The notes under the pieces were generated by a model. That model saw nothing but the letters and a program-made list of their open reading frames with translations, was not told the DNA's origin and made no database searches. Position numbers and translations under genes: made by a program. This document shows positions 7,682 through 16,237 of a stretch of DNA of 43,636 bases, piece after piece. The stretch lies in NCBI GenBank assembly GCA_024639825.1, contig JAHEGH010000021.1, positions 1 to 43,636 on the forward strand, given 5' to 3'. This DNA comes from Gammaproteobacteria bacterium (GTDB lineage Bacteria; Pseudomonadota; Gammaproteobacteria; Steroidobacterales; Woeseiaceae). Within the stretch, counting starts at the first letter, position 1, and each line of letters starts with the position of its first letter.

Positions 7682-9816
7682 GACGATTCACCGGCGGCGA
7701 GCACCAGCGCACTGTAACCCGCCTGTTCCATTGCATCCCGTACCGCTTCAATGCAACCGGGGCACAGCGCGACGATCGATCCGCCCCCGCCCGCACCGGT
7801 CAACTTGGCGCCAACGGCACCGCTTTGCCGGGCCAACCTGACCATGTGCTCGAGGTTCGGCGTGGAAACACCAATAGCGTTAAGCAGACCATGACAGATG
7901 TTCATGGCGGCACCCAGTTCGTTCCAGGCGCCGGCGCGCAGGTAGTCAGCGCCCTCCCGGCTCAACCTGTCCATCTGATCGAACACGGCATCGAAGTGCT
8001 CCGGCGCCTGTTCCCGACGCGCGCGAACGCCAGCCACCATCTCGCTGGTCCTCCCGGTTTCGTCTCCCCAGGCAATAAGCAGCGGTGGCGGTATATCCAG
8101 GGCAAGCGTTTCGATCTGCAGACCGTCATTCCTGCAGAACAGCATCGGCCGCGCGTACGTGGACAGCGTGTTATCGATACCGGACGGCGTTCCGTGTGCA
8201 AGCTTCTCACTCTCGAAGGCAATCGCATTGATCCGCTCGTCACCCAGCCCGAGACCCAGGTGCTCATCGAACGCTCTGACAATACCAACGGCGATGGCGG
8301 CTGAAGAGCCGAGGCCTTTGCCGAAAGGAAGCCGCGAGTCGACACTGATACGTACATTTGTATTCTCGACACCCAGCTCTCGCAGGAGGACTGCGACAAA
8401 CTCGTCGGGTAAATCATGTGACAGCGTTTGTGCTGCAGAGATCGAAACACTCACTGCGCCCGGAATGGGCAATGCCAGCGCATGGCGGCCATATACAACC
8501 CCATGCTCGCCCAACAATATGACCTTTCCGGCAGCCGATGCAGCCTGTCCAAGCGTGTCGCTACCCTGCAATGCGCCCAGGATCTCCCGGACCTTCCATT
8601 CCTTGATCTCCCCGCTCTCGATCAACTGCTCGACAACGGTATCGAACACATCATCGGGCGTACCAGCGGAGGCAACGACGCTACGCGCGTGGAGTTTCAT
8701 ATGGCCGGCCTGGATGCCGCTGGTCGCAAGCGCTCGCAGCGCGGCAAAATTCTGCGCCAAACCAACAGCGGCCATCAGCTCCGCGAGCTCGCGCGCATTA
8801 TTCGTCCCGGCCAAAGCCAGCCCCAGGCGAGCAGCGGGGTTGTTTGCCAACGTACCGCCGACGGTGCCAACCTTCAGCGGCATTTTGAGCTCGCCGACAA
8901 GGTCGCCATTGTCGGCAGTGCTCCAGCGCGTCAATGACTGGTACCTGCCCATTGCCGCGGCGTAGGCATGCGCACCCGCTTCAATGGCCCGCCAATCGTT
9001 GCCCGTCGCTATTGCGAGTGCATCAACGCCGTTCATGACGCCCTTGTTGTGAGTGGTTGCCCTGTATGGGTCGACCAGCGCGATATCACTTGCCATCACA
9101 ATGGCGTCACGCACATCGTCGGGCAATGAGTACCGCACGCGCGCGGTGAAGAGCGAACGGTCAGCCAGGTTCGACAATATTCGAAGAGCAACCTGTCCTG
9201 CGCACAGCGCTGCAATGTCCGGGGCCACCGCTTCGCAGATCGTATTGACCAGATTGGCGCCCATGGCGTCGCAGGTATCGACAAGCACGTGCACGGCGAT
9301 CAATGGGCCGCCATCGGGCAGCGCAAAAAGGCGTACTTCGATATCGCGCACACCGCCGCCACGCTCTGTCAGTCGCGGGTGTACTGCGTTGGCTGCATCG
9401 AGCAACTCCGCTTTTGCGTCCCCGATGGCCGCGATGGCGTGGTCGACATCGCCCACTCCGGTCACGTGCACCTGGCCGATCAGCAACGAGCTTTCGTTCT
9501 CCACCTCAAAGCCACCTGCGGGGCGCGCCATTGCCGCGGCACTGCTCAATCCGGCAACAATGGACGGCTCTTCAACCACAAGGGGCACGACATGCTCTCG
9601 ACCGTTGACGATAAAGTTCGGAGCGATCGCGAACGGCAGGCCGAATACACCAACCACGTTCTCGATCATGCGATCGGCAGCGGCGGACGCCAGTACGTGG
9701 CGGCCATCGCGCAGGCGCGCCGCATCGGCGGGCGACAAGCAACCCAGTTCCTCGAGCCTGGCAATGCGCTCAGGAACGCTCAGTCGGTAGAATCCGGCGA
9801 TACGGGAGTCCTTCAT
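7678..9816 (-). CDS. HMG-CoA reductase (class II) fused to mevalonate kinase
   Basis: A two-domain enzyme of 712 residues predicted to run two consecutive steps, HMG-CoA to mevalonate to 5-phosphomevalonate. Residues 1-~425 are a full-length class II HMG-CoA reductase. The four catalytic residues line up with a near-constant offset to the Pseudomonas mevalonii enzyme: Glu83 in VVEEPSIVAG, Lys258 in TTHNKGVMNG, Asp274 in GNDWRA and His372 in GHMKLHARSV; DAMGANLVNT and NNPAARLGL are also present. Residues ~428-712 are a GHMP kinase: motif 1 GKVILLGEHGVVYG, motif 2 LPFGKGLGSSAA, HGTPSGIDN with the catalytic Asp548, and motif 3 KLTGAGGGGS. The GEHGVVYG motif and GTPSGIDN favour mevalonate kinase. 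The linker is only a few residues long (junction near position 8535). It overlaps both neighbours by 4 bp. There is one reading frame with no internal stop, so this is not a chimeric artefact visible in the sequence. Confidence 0.92.
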   Translation of the reverse strand: MKDSRIAGFYRLSVPERIARLEELGCLSPADAARLRDGRHVLASAAADRMIENVVGVFGLPFAIAPNFIVNGREHVVPLVVEEPSIVAGLSSAAAMARPAGGFEVENESSLLIGQVHVTGVGDVDHAIAAIGDAKAELLDAANAVHPRLTERGGGVRDIEVRLFALPDGGPLIAVHVLVDTCDAMGANLVNTICEAVAPDIAALCAGQVALRILSNLADRSLFTARVRYSLPDDVRDAIVMASDIALVDPYRATTHNKGVMNGVDALAIATGNDWRAIEAGAHAYAAAMGRYQSLTRWSTADNGDLVGELKMPLKVGTVGGTLANNPAARLGLALAGTNNARELAELMAAVGLAQNFAALRALATSGIQAGHMKLHARSVVASAGTPDDVFDTVVEQLIESGEIKEWKVREILGALQGSDTLGQAASAAGKVILLGEHGVVYGRHALALPIPGAVSVSISAAQTLSHDLPDEFVAVLLRELGVENTNVRISVDSRLPFGKGLGSSAAIAVGIVRAFDEHLGLGLGDERINAIAFESEKLAHGTPSGIDNTLSTYARPMLFCRNDGLQIETLALDIPPPLLIAWGDETGRTSEMVAGVRARREQAPEHFDAVFDQMDRLSREGADYLRAGAWNELGAAMNICHGLLNAIGVSTPNLEHMVRLARQSGAVGAKLTGAGGGGSIVALCPGCIEAVRDAMEQAGYSALVLAAGESS

Positions 9817-10718
9817 GACGGCTCCAGTCGCACCCCGTCCGGATCCAGGCCGCAGGATACGACGCCTTGAATACGGTCCGCATGTTTCGCGACAAACGCA
9901 TCGAACTCCGTCTCATCGCGACCGAAGAGTACGCCAATATCGCCGCCGCCGGCGCCCGCTGGTTTGTAGACGAGGTTGCTCACCATCGCTGCGTCCGTCA
10001 GTTGATCGTGGCCAGCATCGAATATGCCAAGGTCGTGGTCAACACTGAACTGCCGCAGCACGCCGATATAAGCGTTGTACTCGGAAAGGATTCTGTCCGT
10101 GTCGCCGCTGCGCCACGCATCTGCCATCTGAGCGGCAGCCAGCACCAGGGCCGATCGCGACGGACGCACTGTCTGTGTCGCAAGTTTCTCAAGCATCAGG
10201 CCCGTGCTGGCCGGCACGCCTGTCCAGAGAACACGCATTAGCAAGCCGTCCGGCCAGGACAGCTTCCGCACGTTCCGCGAGGACATTTCGTATTCGATAA
10301 GCCCGCCGCAGACCGCCGCTGCTACATCAATCCCGCTGCCAGTTCCGCCCTGCAGTACAGCGTGGGCGTCCAGCGCAGCCGTAAGCACATCCACGGAAGC
10401 ACTTCTTGCAGCCGCCAACGCGACCGTCAGGGCGGCGCTGGAGCCAATGCCCACCTTCCGGCCGTCTCTTGAGAAAGCCCGGGTATCGAGATCGATATTC
10501 CTGGCAGGACGCGTACCTCCGTATACGGCATCGACCACGGCAAAAGAGCCCTCGCCGGTGAACCCAGGCGTCGTCACATGGCACTCGCCGTCGGCGCTAT
10601 CGGCCACTGTGACGATCGCACGCCGCATAACGGCCATACAGACGGCTGGTGCGCCAAAGAGCACAGCATATTCGCCCGACAACACAATCTTCCCCGGCGC
10701 GCTTGCCACGACGGTCAC
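9813..10718 (-). CDS. Phosphomevalonate kinase (GHMP family)
   Basis: Predicted to phosphorylate 5-phosphomevalonate to 5-diphosphomevalonate. At 301 residues it has GHMP motif 1 SAPGKIVLSGEYAVLFGAP (about residues 6-24), motif 2 KVGIGSSAALTVA (about 88-100), GGTGSGIDVAAAVCGG and motif 3 YKPAGAGGGDIGVLF near the C-terminus. The SGEYAVL form of motif 1 is typical of phosphomevalonate kinases, while mevalonate kinase is already supplied by the fusion next door; together these support the assignment. Mevalonate kinase activity cannot be excluded from sequence alone. It sits between mvaD and the fusion gene with 4-bp overlaps on both sides. Confidence 0.85.
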   Translation of the reverse strand: MTVVASAPGKIVLSGEYAVLFGAPAVCMAVMRRAIVTVADSADGECHVTTPGFTGEGSFAVVDAVYGGTRPARNIDLDTRAFSRDGRKVGIGSSAALTVALAAARSASVDVLTAALDAHAVLQGGTGSGIDVAAAVCGGLIEYEMSSRNVRKLSWPDGLLMRVLWTGVPASTGLMLEKLATQTVRPSRSALVLAAAQMADAWRSGDTDRILSEYNAYIGVLRQFSVDHDLGIFDAGHDQLTDAAMVSNLVYKPAGAGGGDIGVLFGRDETEFDAFVAKHADRIQGVVSCGLDPDGVRLEPS

Positions 10719-11704
10719 GAGCCGTCCTCCAGCCTCGCACCCCCACCGAGTCCCGTCGTCATGATGTCGGTCACTCCTGCGGTCGCACGCAGAGCCGCTT
10801 CGACATTATCGACATGCTCCGGCAGGCACACAGCTTTGACCTGTGGTCCAGCGTCAATCGTGAAGAACACGCCAATACCCTGTCCCTGCAGTTGCCGCAC
10901 CGTTTGCAGGCAGCGCATGGTTGCCGCATTCCAGTACACCATCGGCGGCCGCGACGCCCACATGATGGAGTGCATTTTCAGGCAATTGTGTTCGGCAATT
11001 GCCGCGAGTTTTTCGAAATCACGTGTCGCTATTGCGGTGCGCGCCGTATCAAGGTCCTGCGCCTGTTGTTCGATCCAGCTTGAGTAAAATGGCGAGGTCT
11101 GCCGACTGATCTCCATTGCCTCGGTGGAACCCACGGCCTTTGGGCCTTTCTCGGTGATCGCCACAACGACAGAGAGTGGCCAGTCATCTGGCTGCGCAAT
11201 CGTTCGGCAGTGAATATCGTCGTCGCGGTTTTGCAACTCTACGAAGCCACCGAAGAGAGAGCGCGCTGCCGAACCCGACGCCCGTCCTGCAAGCGTCGCG
11301 AGCGTGTCGACGTCGAACTCACTGCCCGCCGCCTTCGCGGCCGCCAGCGTGACTGCCGCGAACGCAGAGGCCGACGACGCGAGTCCCGCTGCGATCGGAA
11401 AATTGCAGGTACTCGCGATGCGAGCGCGCGGTCGATCGGCCCCGGCAACCTCGTCAAGACACGCCGCAAGGCGCGGCAGCATCTTGTCGTCACCGGCCCC
11501 GTTGACCACCAGCGTATCCGCCCTAAGGGACTGATCAAATTCAACGTGCATGCGCGTGAACAGCTCACGCAGGGTGATCGAAATGGAGCCCACTGCAGGC
11601 AGGTTGCGCTCGACATCTCGCTTGCCCCAGTACTTGATGAGCGCGATATTCGGCTGTGCGATCGCCGTTCCCTGCATACCTGGATGATCCTTGAATGTGT
11701 TCAC
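10715..11704 (-). CDS. mvaD: Diphosphomevalonate decarboxylase
   Basis: ATP-dependent decarboxylation of 5-diphosphomevalonate to isopentenyl diphosphate. The 329-residue protein shows the family signatures: AQPNIALIKYWGKRD near the N-terminus (residues 16-30), the ATP-binding GLASSASAFAA loop, SGSAARSLFGGFVE with the substrate-binding arginine, and FFTIDAGPQVKAVC with the catalytic aspartate. It is the first gene of the leftward operon. The start is GTG, with no Shine-Dalgarno and a predicted leader of only about 5 nt, so the message may be effectively leaderless. The stop overlaps the phosphomevalonate kinase start by 4 bp. Confidence 0.95.
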   Translation of the reverse strand: MNTFKDHPGMQGTAIAQPNIALIKYWGKRDVERNLPAVGSISITLRELFTRMHVEFDQSLRADTLVVNGAGDDKMLPRLAACLDEVAGADRPRARIASTCNFPIAAGLASSASAFAAVTLAAAKAAGSEFDVDTLATLAGRASGSAARSLFGGFVELQNRDDDIHCRTIAQPDDWPLSVVVAITEKGPKAVGSTEAMEISRQTSPFYSSWIEQQAQDLDTARTAIATRDFEKLAAIAEHNCLKMHSIMWASRPPMVYWNAATMRCLQTVRQLQGQGIGVFFTIDAGPQVKAVCLPEHVDNVEAALRATAGVTDIMTTGLGGGARLEDGS

Positions 11705-11715
11705 AAAGGACGCGA

Positions 11716-11721
11716 ATTATA
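11716..11721 (-). promoter_or_regulatory. Perfect -10 box upstream of the mevalonate operon
   Basis: TATAAT read on the minus strand, 11 nt upstream of the mvaD GTG. The predicted start is at about 11709. No recognisable -35 box lies at 16-18 bp, so an activator or unusual promoter architecture is possible. The region (11705-11794) is shared with the divergent ispA gene. Confidence 0.45.
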
Positions 11722-11794
11722 GCCCAGCAAGGCGCGCGCACAGCGACTCGTTTCGGTGTAGGCTACATGGCCCGATGCCGCAGGAACCAGCACG

Positions 11795-12685
11795 TTGCAC
11801 CAGCCGTTCAAAGACCGCATAAGGAACTACCAGCAGCGCGTGGATGGACGACTCGACGAGGCGCTGCCACCGGCAACGCTCGCACCCGTACGTCTGCACG
11901 ATGCCATGCGCTATGCCGTGTTTAATGGTGGCAAGCGAGTACGCCCGTTGCTGGTGTACGCAGCTGGCGAATGTCTTGGTATCGATCCCGAGCTCCTCGA
12001 CGGGCCAGCGGTCGCCATCGAACTCATCCATGCATTTTCCCTGGTGCACGACGACCTGCCCGCGATGGACGATGACGACCTGCGCCGTGGTAAACCGACC
12101 GTCCACATCCAGTACGGCGAGGCAACGGCCATTCTCGCCGCCGACGCTCTGCAACCGCTCGCCTTTTCGGTGCTTGCCCGCATCGAACACACCCCGGATA
12201 CGGCAAGAAACGCACTCGTGAGGCTGATCGCGGATGCGTGTGGTTCGATCGGTATGACCGGCGGCCAGTCGATCGACCTGGCGGCCGAGGGCAAAACACT
12301 GACCGTGGACGAGCTCGAGCATATGTATACGCTGAAGACAGGCGCGCTGATTCATGCGTCGATCGTATCGGCATGCCTGTTGAGCGAGGATCTTGATGCC
12401 GCCCGTGCCGCTGCGCTCGACAATTTTGGAAGGGACATCGGCATTGCCTTCCAGATCAAGGACGATATTCTCGACGTCGAGGGTGAAACGCATGTCATTG
12501 GCAAACCATCGGGATCGGACGAGAAGCTGGGCAAGGCAACCTACCCCGCGTTGTTTGGCATCGACGCATCGCGCAAGCGCTGTGACGAATTACTGCAAAG
12601 CGGCTTGACTGCTCTGGCACCCTTCGGCGACGCTGCCGCCCCACTCAAATGGCTTGCGCGGTATATCGTAGACCGCGGCCAATAG
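11795..12685 (+). CDS. ispA: Farnesyl diphosphate synthase (short-chain polyprenyl synthase)
   Basis: Head-to-tail condensation of dimethylallyl and isopentenyl diphosphates to geranyl and farnesyl diphosphate. The 296-residue all-helical prenyltransferase has both aspartate-rich motifs: LVHDDLPAMDDDDLRRGKPT (FARM) and IAFQIKDDILDVEG (SARM), plus GGKRVRP for diphosphate binding. The two-residue insertion in the first motif (DDLPAMDDD) is the bacterial FPP synthase pattern. The start is TTG at 11795, preceded by AGGAA (11782-11786) at 8 nt; neighbouring ATGs are out of frame. It is divergent from the mevalonate operon across 90 bp and followed 3 nt later by dinB. Confidence 0.94.
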   Translation: MHQPFKDRIRNYQQRVDGRLDEALPPATLAPVRLHDAMRYAVFNGGKRVRPLLVYAAGECLGIDPELLDGPAVAIELIHAFSLVHDDLPAMDDDDLRRGKPTVHIQYGEATAILAADALQPLAFSVLARIEHTPDTARNALVRLIADACGSIGMTGGQSIDLAAEGKTLTVDELEHMYTLKTGALIHASIVSACLLSEDLDAARAAALDNFGRDIGIAFQIKDDILDVEGETHVIGKPSGSDEKLGKATYPALFGIDASRKRCDELLQSGLTALAPFGDAAAPLKWLARYIVDRGQ

Positions 12686-12688
12686 ACC

Positions 12689-13855
12689 ATGACCTCGTCA
12701 GCGCGCAGCATACTGCATGTTGATATGGACGCTTTCTATGCGTCAGTCGAGCAGCGTGACAACCCGGTACTTCGCAACAAGCCGCTCGTCGTCGGCGGCA
12801 GTACCAACCGTGGCGTGGTCGCGGCGGCCAGCTACGAAGCGAGGAGGTTTGGTATTCGATCGGCCATGCCGATGCGCGACGCATACCGGCGATGCCCTGA
12901 ACTGCAGCGCGTGCAGCCGCGCATGGCTCACTACCAGGCCGTCTCGAAGCAGATCTTCGGGGTGTTTCGCAGTTTCACGCCACTGGTTGAAGGTCTTTCT
13001 CTCGACGAGGCGTTTCTCGATGTGACAGCCAGCATGGCGCTGTTCGGCGCACCTGTCGAAATCGCGAAGGCGATCAAGCGAAAAATCCTGGAGGAAACCC
13101 GGCTTACTGCGTCCGTTGGTGTCGCACAGAACAAGCTTGTCGCGAAGATCGCCTCCGATCTCGACAAACCCGACGGACTCACAGTAATCCTGCCAGCCGA
13201 CTATGAGGCGAAACTCGATCCTCTAGCGGTGTCTGTCATTCCAGGGATCGGCCGCGAGACACTGAAACGGCTGTCAGGCACGGGAATCGCCACGGTACGC
13301 GACCTGCGGCTGGCCGACGACCGGATTCTCGAGCCCGTCTTCGGTCGTTACACGCAAAAGACGCGCGATCGAGCGGCCGGTATTGATAACCGGCCCGTTG
13401 TGTCGTCTCGTGCCGAAAAATCGATCAGCGCAGAAGAAACCTACGATACCGATCTCGCCACCCGCGAAGAGATGGAGCGCGAGCTCCTCCGATTGACAGA
13501 ACGAACGGCGACACGCTTACGCAGAGCTGACCTCGCCGCCAATACTGTGCACATCAAGATTCGCCAGTCAGACTTCAAGACCTACACGCGGCAGCGCCGG
13601 GTTCGACCGCCAGCGAACGGTACCGAGCAGATTTATGCGATTGCCTGTGACCTGCTCGGCATCTGGCTTGGTCGCAATCCGGACGCGAAGATCCGGCTGC
13701 TCGGTGTGGGCGGCAGCGACCTCGCACCGGCGGCACAACCCGACCTGTTTGCGGCCGGTGAAACCGAAACAGTCGTGGACAAGACCGTGGACGAGATCCG
13801 GGATCGATTTGGCAAGGACGTCCTCGCCCGCGCACGAACACTCGACCGACACTGA
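12689..13855 (+). CDS. dinB: DNA polymerase IV (Y family)
   Basis: Error-prone translesion polymerase. The 388-residue protein has the Y-family catalytic motifs: ILHVDMDAFYASVEQRDN at the N-terminus (first Asp metal ligands), VVAAASYEARRFGIRSAMP, and LSLDEAFLDVT with the conserved Asp-Glu pair. It also has a helix-hairpin-helix-like region (VIPGIGRETLKRLSGTGI) and a little-finger domain. The C-terminal PDLFAAGETE segment resembles a sliding-clamp binding peptide (QxDLF-like). It starts 3 nt after ispA, so the two are probably cotranscribed. No LexA box was seen in the ispA-mvaD gap. Confidence 0.95.
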   Translation: MTSSARSILHVDMDAFYASVEQRDNPVLRNKPLVVGGSTNRGVVAAASYEARRFGIRSAMPMRDAYRRCPELQRVQPRMAHYQAVSKQIFGVFRSFTPLVEGLSLDEAFLDVTASMALFGAPVEIAKAIKRKILEETRLTASVGVAQNKLVAKIASDLDKPDGLTVILPADYEAKLDPLAVSVIPGIGRETLKRLSGTGIATVRDLRLADDRILEPVFGRYTQKTRDRAAGIDNRPVVSSRAEKSISAEETYDTDLATREEMERELLRLTERTATRLRRADLAANTVHIKIRQSDFKTYTRQRRVRPPANGTEQIYAIACDLLGIWLGRNPDAKIRLLGVGGSDLAPAAQPDLFAAGETETVVDKTVDEIRDRFGKDVLARARTLDRH

Positions 13856-13912
13856 TTATGAGATGGCTTCTAGGGTAGAATCCCGAGTTCGCCTGGCTTC
13901 CGGCAAGGAACC

Positions 13913-15592
13913 ATGTACACCAGCTTCTTCGGACTAAACGACAAACCGTTTTCGATAACGCCTGACCCGCGTTACCTCTTCCTGAGCGAGCGGCACGGGG
14001 AGGCCCTCGCGCATCTCGTCTATGGCGTAACCGAAAGTGGCGGGTTCATCCAGCTGACCGGCGAAGTCGGAACCGGCAAGACGACCCTGGTTCGATCCTT
14101 GCTGCTCAATCGTATGCCAAACAATGCCGATGTGGCAGTCGTTCTGAACCCGCAACTATCCGTGATCGAGTTTCTCGCCACGATTTGTGAAGAACTCCAT
14201 ATCGAGGTACCGCACAACAGGGGAAGCGCCAAGGCGTTGACCGACGCACTGAATCGACACCTGCTTAAGGCGCATGCAGAAGGCCGACGCACCATCCTGG
14301 TGGTGGACGAAGCACAAAACCTGACGCCCGCCGTTCTGGAGCAGGTACGCCTGCTCACCAACCTCGAAACAGCCAAACAAAAGCTGTTGCAGATAATCCT
14401 GATTGGCCAGGAAGAACTCCGGGACCTACTGGCCCGCAATGACCTGCGCCAGCTCGCGCAGCGCATAACGGGACGCTATCACCTCGAACCCCTGTCGCGT
14501 GAGGAAACCTCGAGCTACATTGAACACCGACTCAAGGTGGCCGGCGCGCTGGGTGAGGTATTTGACTCGGGCGCCAAGCGCGAAATATTCCGTCTGTCTC
14601 AGGGTGTCCCGCGTCTGATTAACGTTATCTGCGACCGGGCGTTGCTGGGAGGCTATGCACAGGAATCACGACGCGTTAACGCGCGCCTTATCCGGCAAGC
14701 TGCAGCAGAAGTCAAAGGTCAGCTTGAATACTCGCCCTGGATTCGGCGTACCGCCATAGCCGCCGGTATCGTCGGCATGGCGATCATCGCCGCCGGCGTC
14801 TGGTCGGTACTGCAAGAGGAACGTGTCTCGCCACCGGAAATTGTCGCTGCAACCGTCGCAGAAGAGCTCCCTGCCGCTGAACCCGAGCCGGCACCGGAAC
14901 CTGTTGTGGAATCCCTTGTGGAGACCCCACCGCCCGAAGAGCCGGAGCCCAGCCCAACTCTCGACGAACAGCTACAGCTGGCGGCCGACCTGACAAACAC
15001 CGATTTCGCTCTGGCCGCGCTGTTTGAAACCTGGGGCCTGGAGTATCGCGCCGGTGGACGTAGTGGCTGCGCGCAGGCCAGCGATGCAGGGCTAACCTGC
15101 CTCTACCAGCGCGGTTCCTGGGCAGGGCTGCAACAAATGGATCGCCCAGCCATGCTGACCCTTGTCGACGAGAGCGGTGCGAGTCACTCGGTCGTGCTAA
15201 CTGCCATCATAGGTGACAGTGCCGAGCTTTCGATAGGCGGCGTCCGAGTGATGCACTCGGTGGCTGATATCACCAGGGTCTGGTTTGGTAATTTCATGCT
15301 TCTGTGGCGCCCGCCGACCGGCGAAGCCACATCGCTGGGCCGCGGCTCCCAGGGCGCCGATGTTGCGTGGCTGCGAAACAGTCTGGCGACCATCGACGAA
15401 CGCTATGCCAGTACGGACCCCGATTCGGAGTTATTTGACGCCGAACTTGAGGCGCTCGTGCGCCTCTTTCAGCGCGAACACCGGCTCGATGTCGACGGAC
15501 TGGCCGGACAACAAACCCAGATCATTATCAATTCGCTGCTCGCGGCTGAAGGAACGCCGCGACTATCGACACCGCAGCTGGCACAGGAATAA
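13913..15592 (+). CDS. gspA: GspA/ExeA-type ATPase with peptidoglycan-binding domain
   Basis: Inner-membrane ATPase that, with GspB, helps type II secretin assembly through the cell wall. Domains in order: AAA+ ATPase (about residues 1-270) with Walker A GEVGTGKTTLVR and Walker B ILVVDEAQNLT; one membrane helix (about 281-300); an acidic Pro/Glu-rich periplasmic linker; a C39-peptidase-like degenerate domain (about 360-465); and a C-terminal peptidoglycan-binding domain (about 470-545, LGRGSQGADVAWLRNSL ... RLDVDGLAGQQT). The 559 residues match ExeA. AAGGAA lies 2-3 nt before the ATG, which is close. GspB follows after 3 nt. No other type II secretion gene is in the window. Confidence 0.92.
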   Translation: MYTSFFGLNDKPFSITPDPRYLFLSERHGEALAHLVYGVTESGGFIQLTGEVGTGKTTLVRSLLLNRMPNNADVAVVLNPQLSVIEFLATICEELHIEVPHNRGSAKALTDALNRHLLKAHAEGRRTILVVDEAQNLTPAVLEQVRLLTNLETAKQKLLQIILIGQEELRDLLARNDLRQLAQRITGRYHLEPLSREETSSYIEHRLKVAGALGEVFDSGAKREIFRLSQGVPRLINVICDRALLGGYAQESRRVNARLIRQAAAEVKGQLEYSPWIRRTAIAAGIVGMAIIAAGVWSVLQEERVSPPEIVAATVAEELPAAEPEPAPEPVVESLVETPPPEEPEPSPTLDEQLQLAADLTNTDFALAALFETWGLEYRAGGRSGCAQASDAGLTCLYQRGSWAGLQQMDRPAMLTLVDESGASHSVVLTAIIGDSAELSIGGVRVMHSVADITRVWFGNFMLLWRPPTGEATSLGRGSQGADVAWLRNSLATIDERYASTDPDSELFDAELEALVRLFQREHRLDVDGLAGQQTQIIINSLLAAEGTPRLSTPQLAQE

Positions 15593-15595
15593 GCG

Positions 15596-16225
15596 ATGTC
15601 ATTCATACTCGATGCCTTGAAAAAGTCGGAATCGGATCGCCAGCAGAAGGGCTCGGCCGAGTTCACTGGTGTACCAACGAGTAACCGTCGCGAAAAACCG
15701 CCGCGATGGTTATGGGTCCTGGGGCTGCTGCTCGCTGTAAATGTGGTCGTGCTACTCAGCGTGCTACTGCGACCCGATGCGCAACCTGAGGTCTCCATCC
15801 CCCCTGCTGCACAACCAGTACAGACTACCCAGGCTGCCCCCGCCGAGATCAAGGATTTTGCGAGTCAGGTTGCAGCTGCAAGGGAAAGCGCACCGCCACG
15901 CGAAGAACCTCGACCGGCCGTTCGGGAATCGACGCCAGAAGCATCAGAGACTCCTGCAGCGATGATCGTCCCTGAGGCAGCTTTAATTTCGAATGCGCTG
16001 CCGTCAATTCACGAGCTAGTCGCTAACGGCACGATCGCGCTGCCCGAATTGCACGTCGATGTTCATGTATACAGCGAGGTGAGCGAGGACCGCTTTGTAT
16101 TTATAAATATGAATAAACACATGGAAGGATCGCGACTGCCTGAAGGCCCGCTGGTAAAAGAAATAACCCGCGACGGTGTGGTGCTCGAACAAAATGGCAT
16201 AAACTTCCTGCTGCCTCGCGACTAG
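15596..16225 (+). CDS. gspB: GspB-type secretion assembly protein
   Basis: Partner of GspA in placing the type II secretin. The 209-residue protein begins with the family signature MSFILDALKKSESDRQ, then a membrane helix (about residues 39-59), a Pro/Ala/Glu-rich periplasmic linker, and a C-terminal folded domain that is the typical GspB region (LPELHVDVHVYSEVSEDRF ... GVVLEQNGINFLLPR). It starts 3 nt after gspA, and both ends fit a two-gene unit, although the DhaL-DegV gene follows closely and may share the transcript. Confidence 0.92.
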   Translation: MSFILDALKKSESDRQQKGSAEFTGVPTSNRREKPPRWLWVLGLLLAVNVVVLLSVLLRPDAQPEVSIPPAAQPVQTTQAAPAEIKDFASQVAAARESAPPREEPRPAVRESTPEASETPAAMIVPEAALISNALPSIHELVANGTIALPELHVDVHVYSEVSEDRFVFINMNKHMEGSRLPEGPLVKEITRDGVVLEQNGINFLLPRD

Positions 16226-16237
16226 GACGCCCACCGC

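Noticed and set aside
11717-12493. 258-residue minus-strand ORF opposite ispA
   Set aside because: Shadow of ispA, whose two aspartate-rich motifs are clear; the minus frame is Arg/Cys/His-rich and shows no motif.
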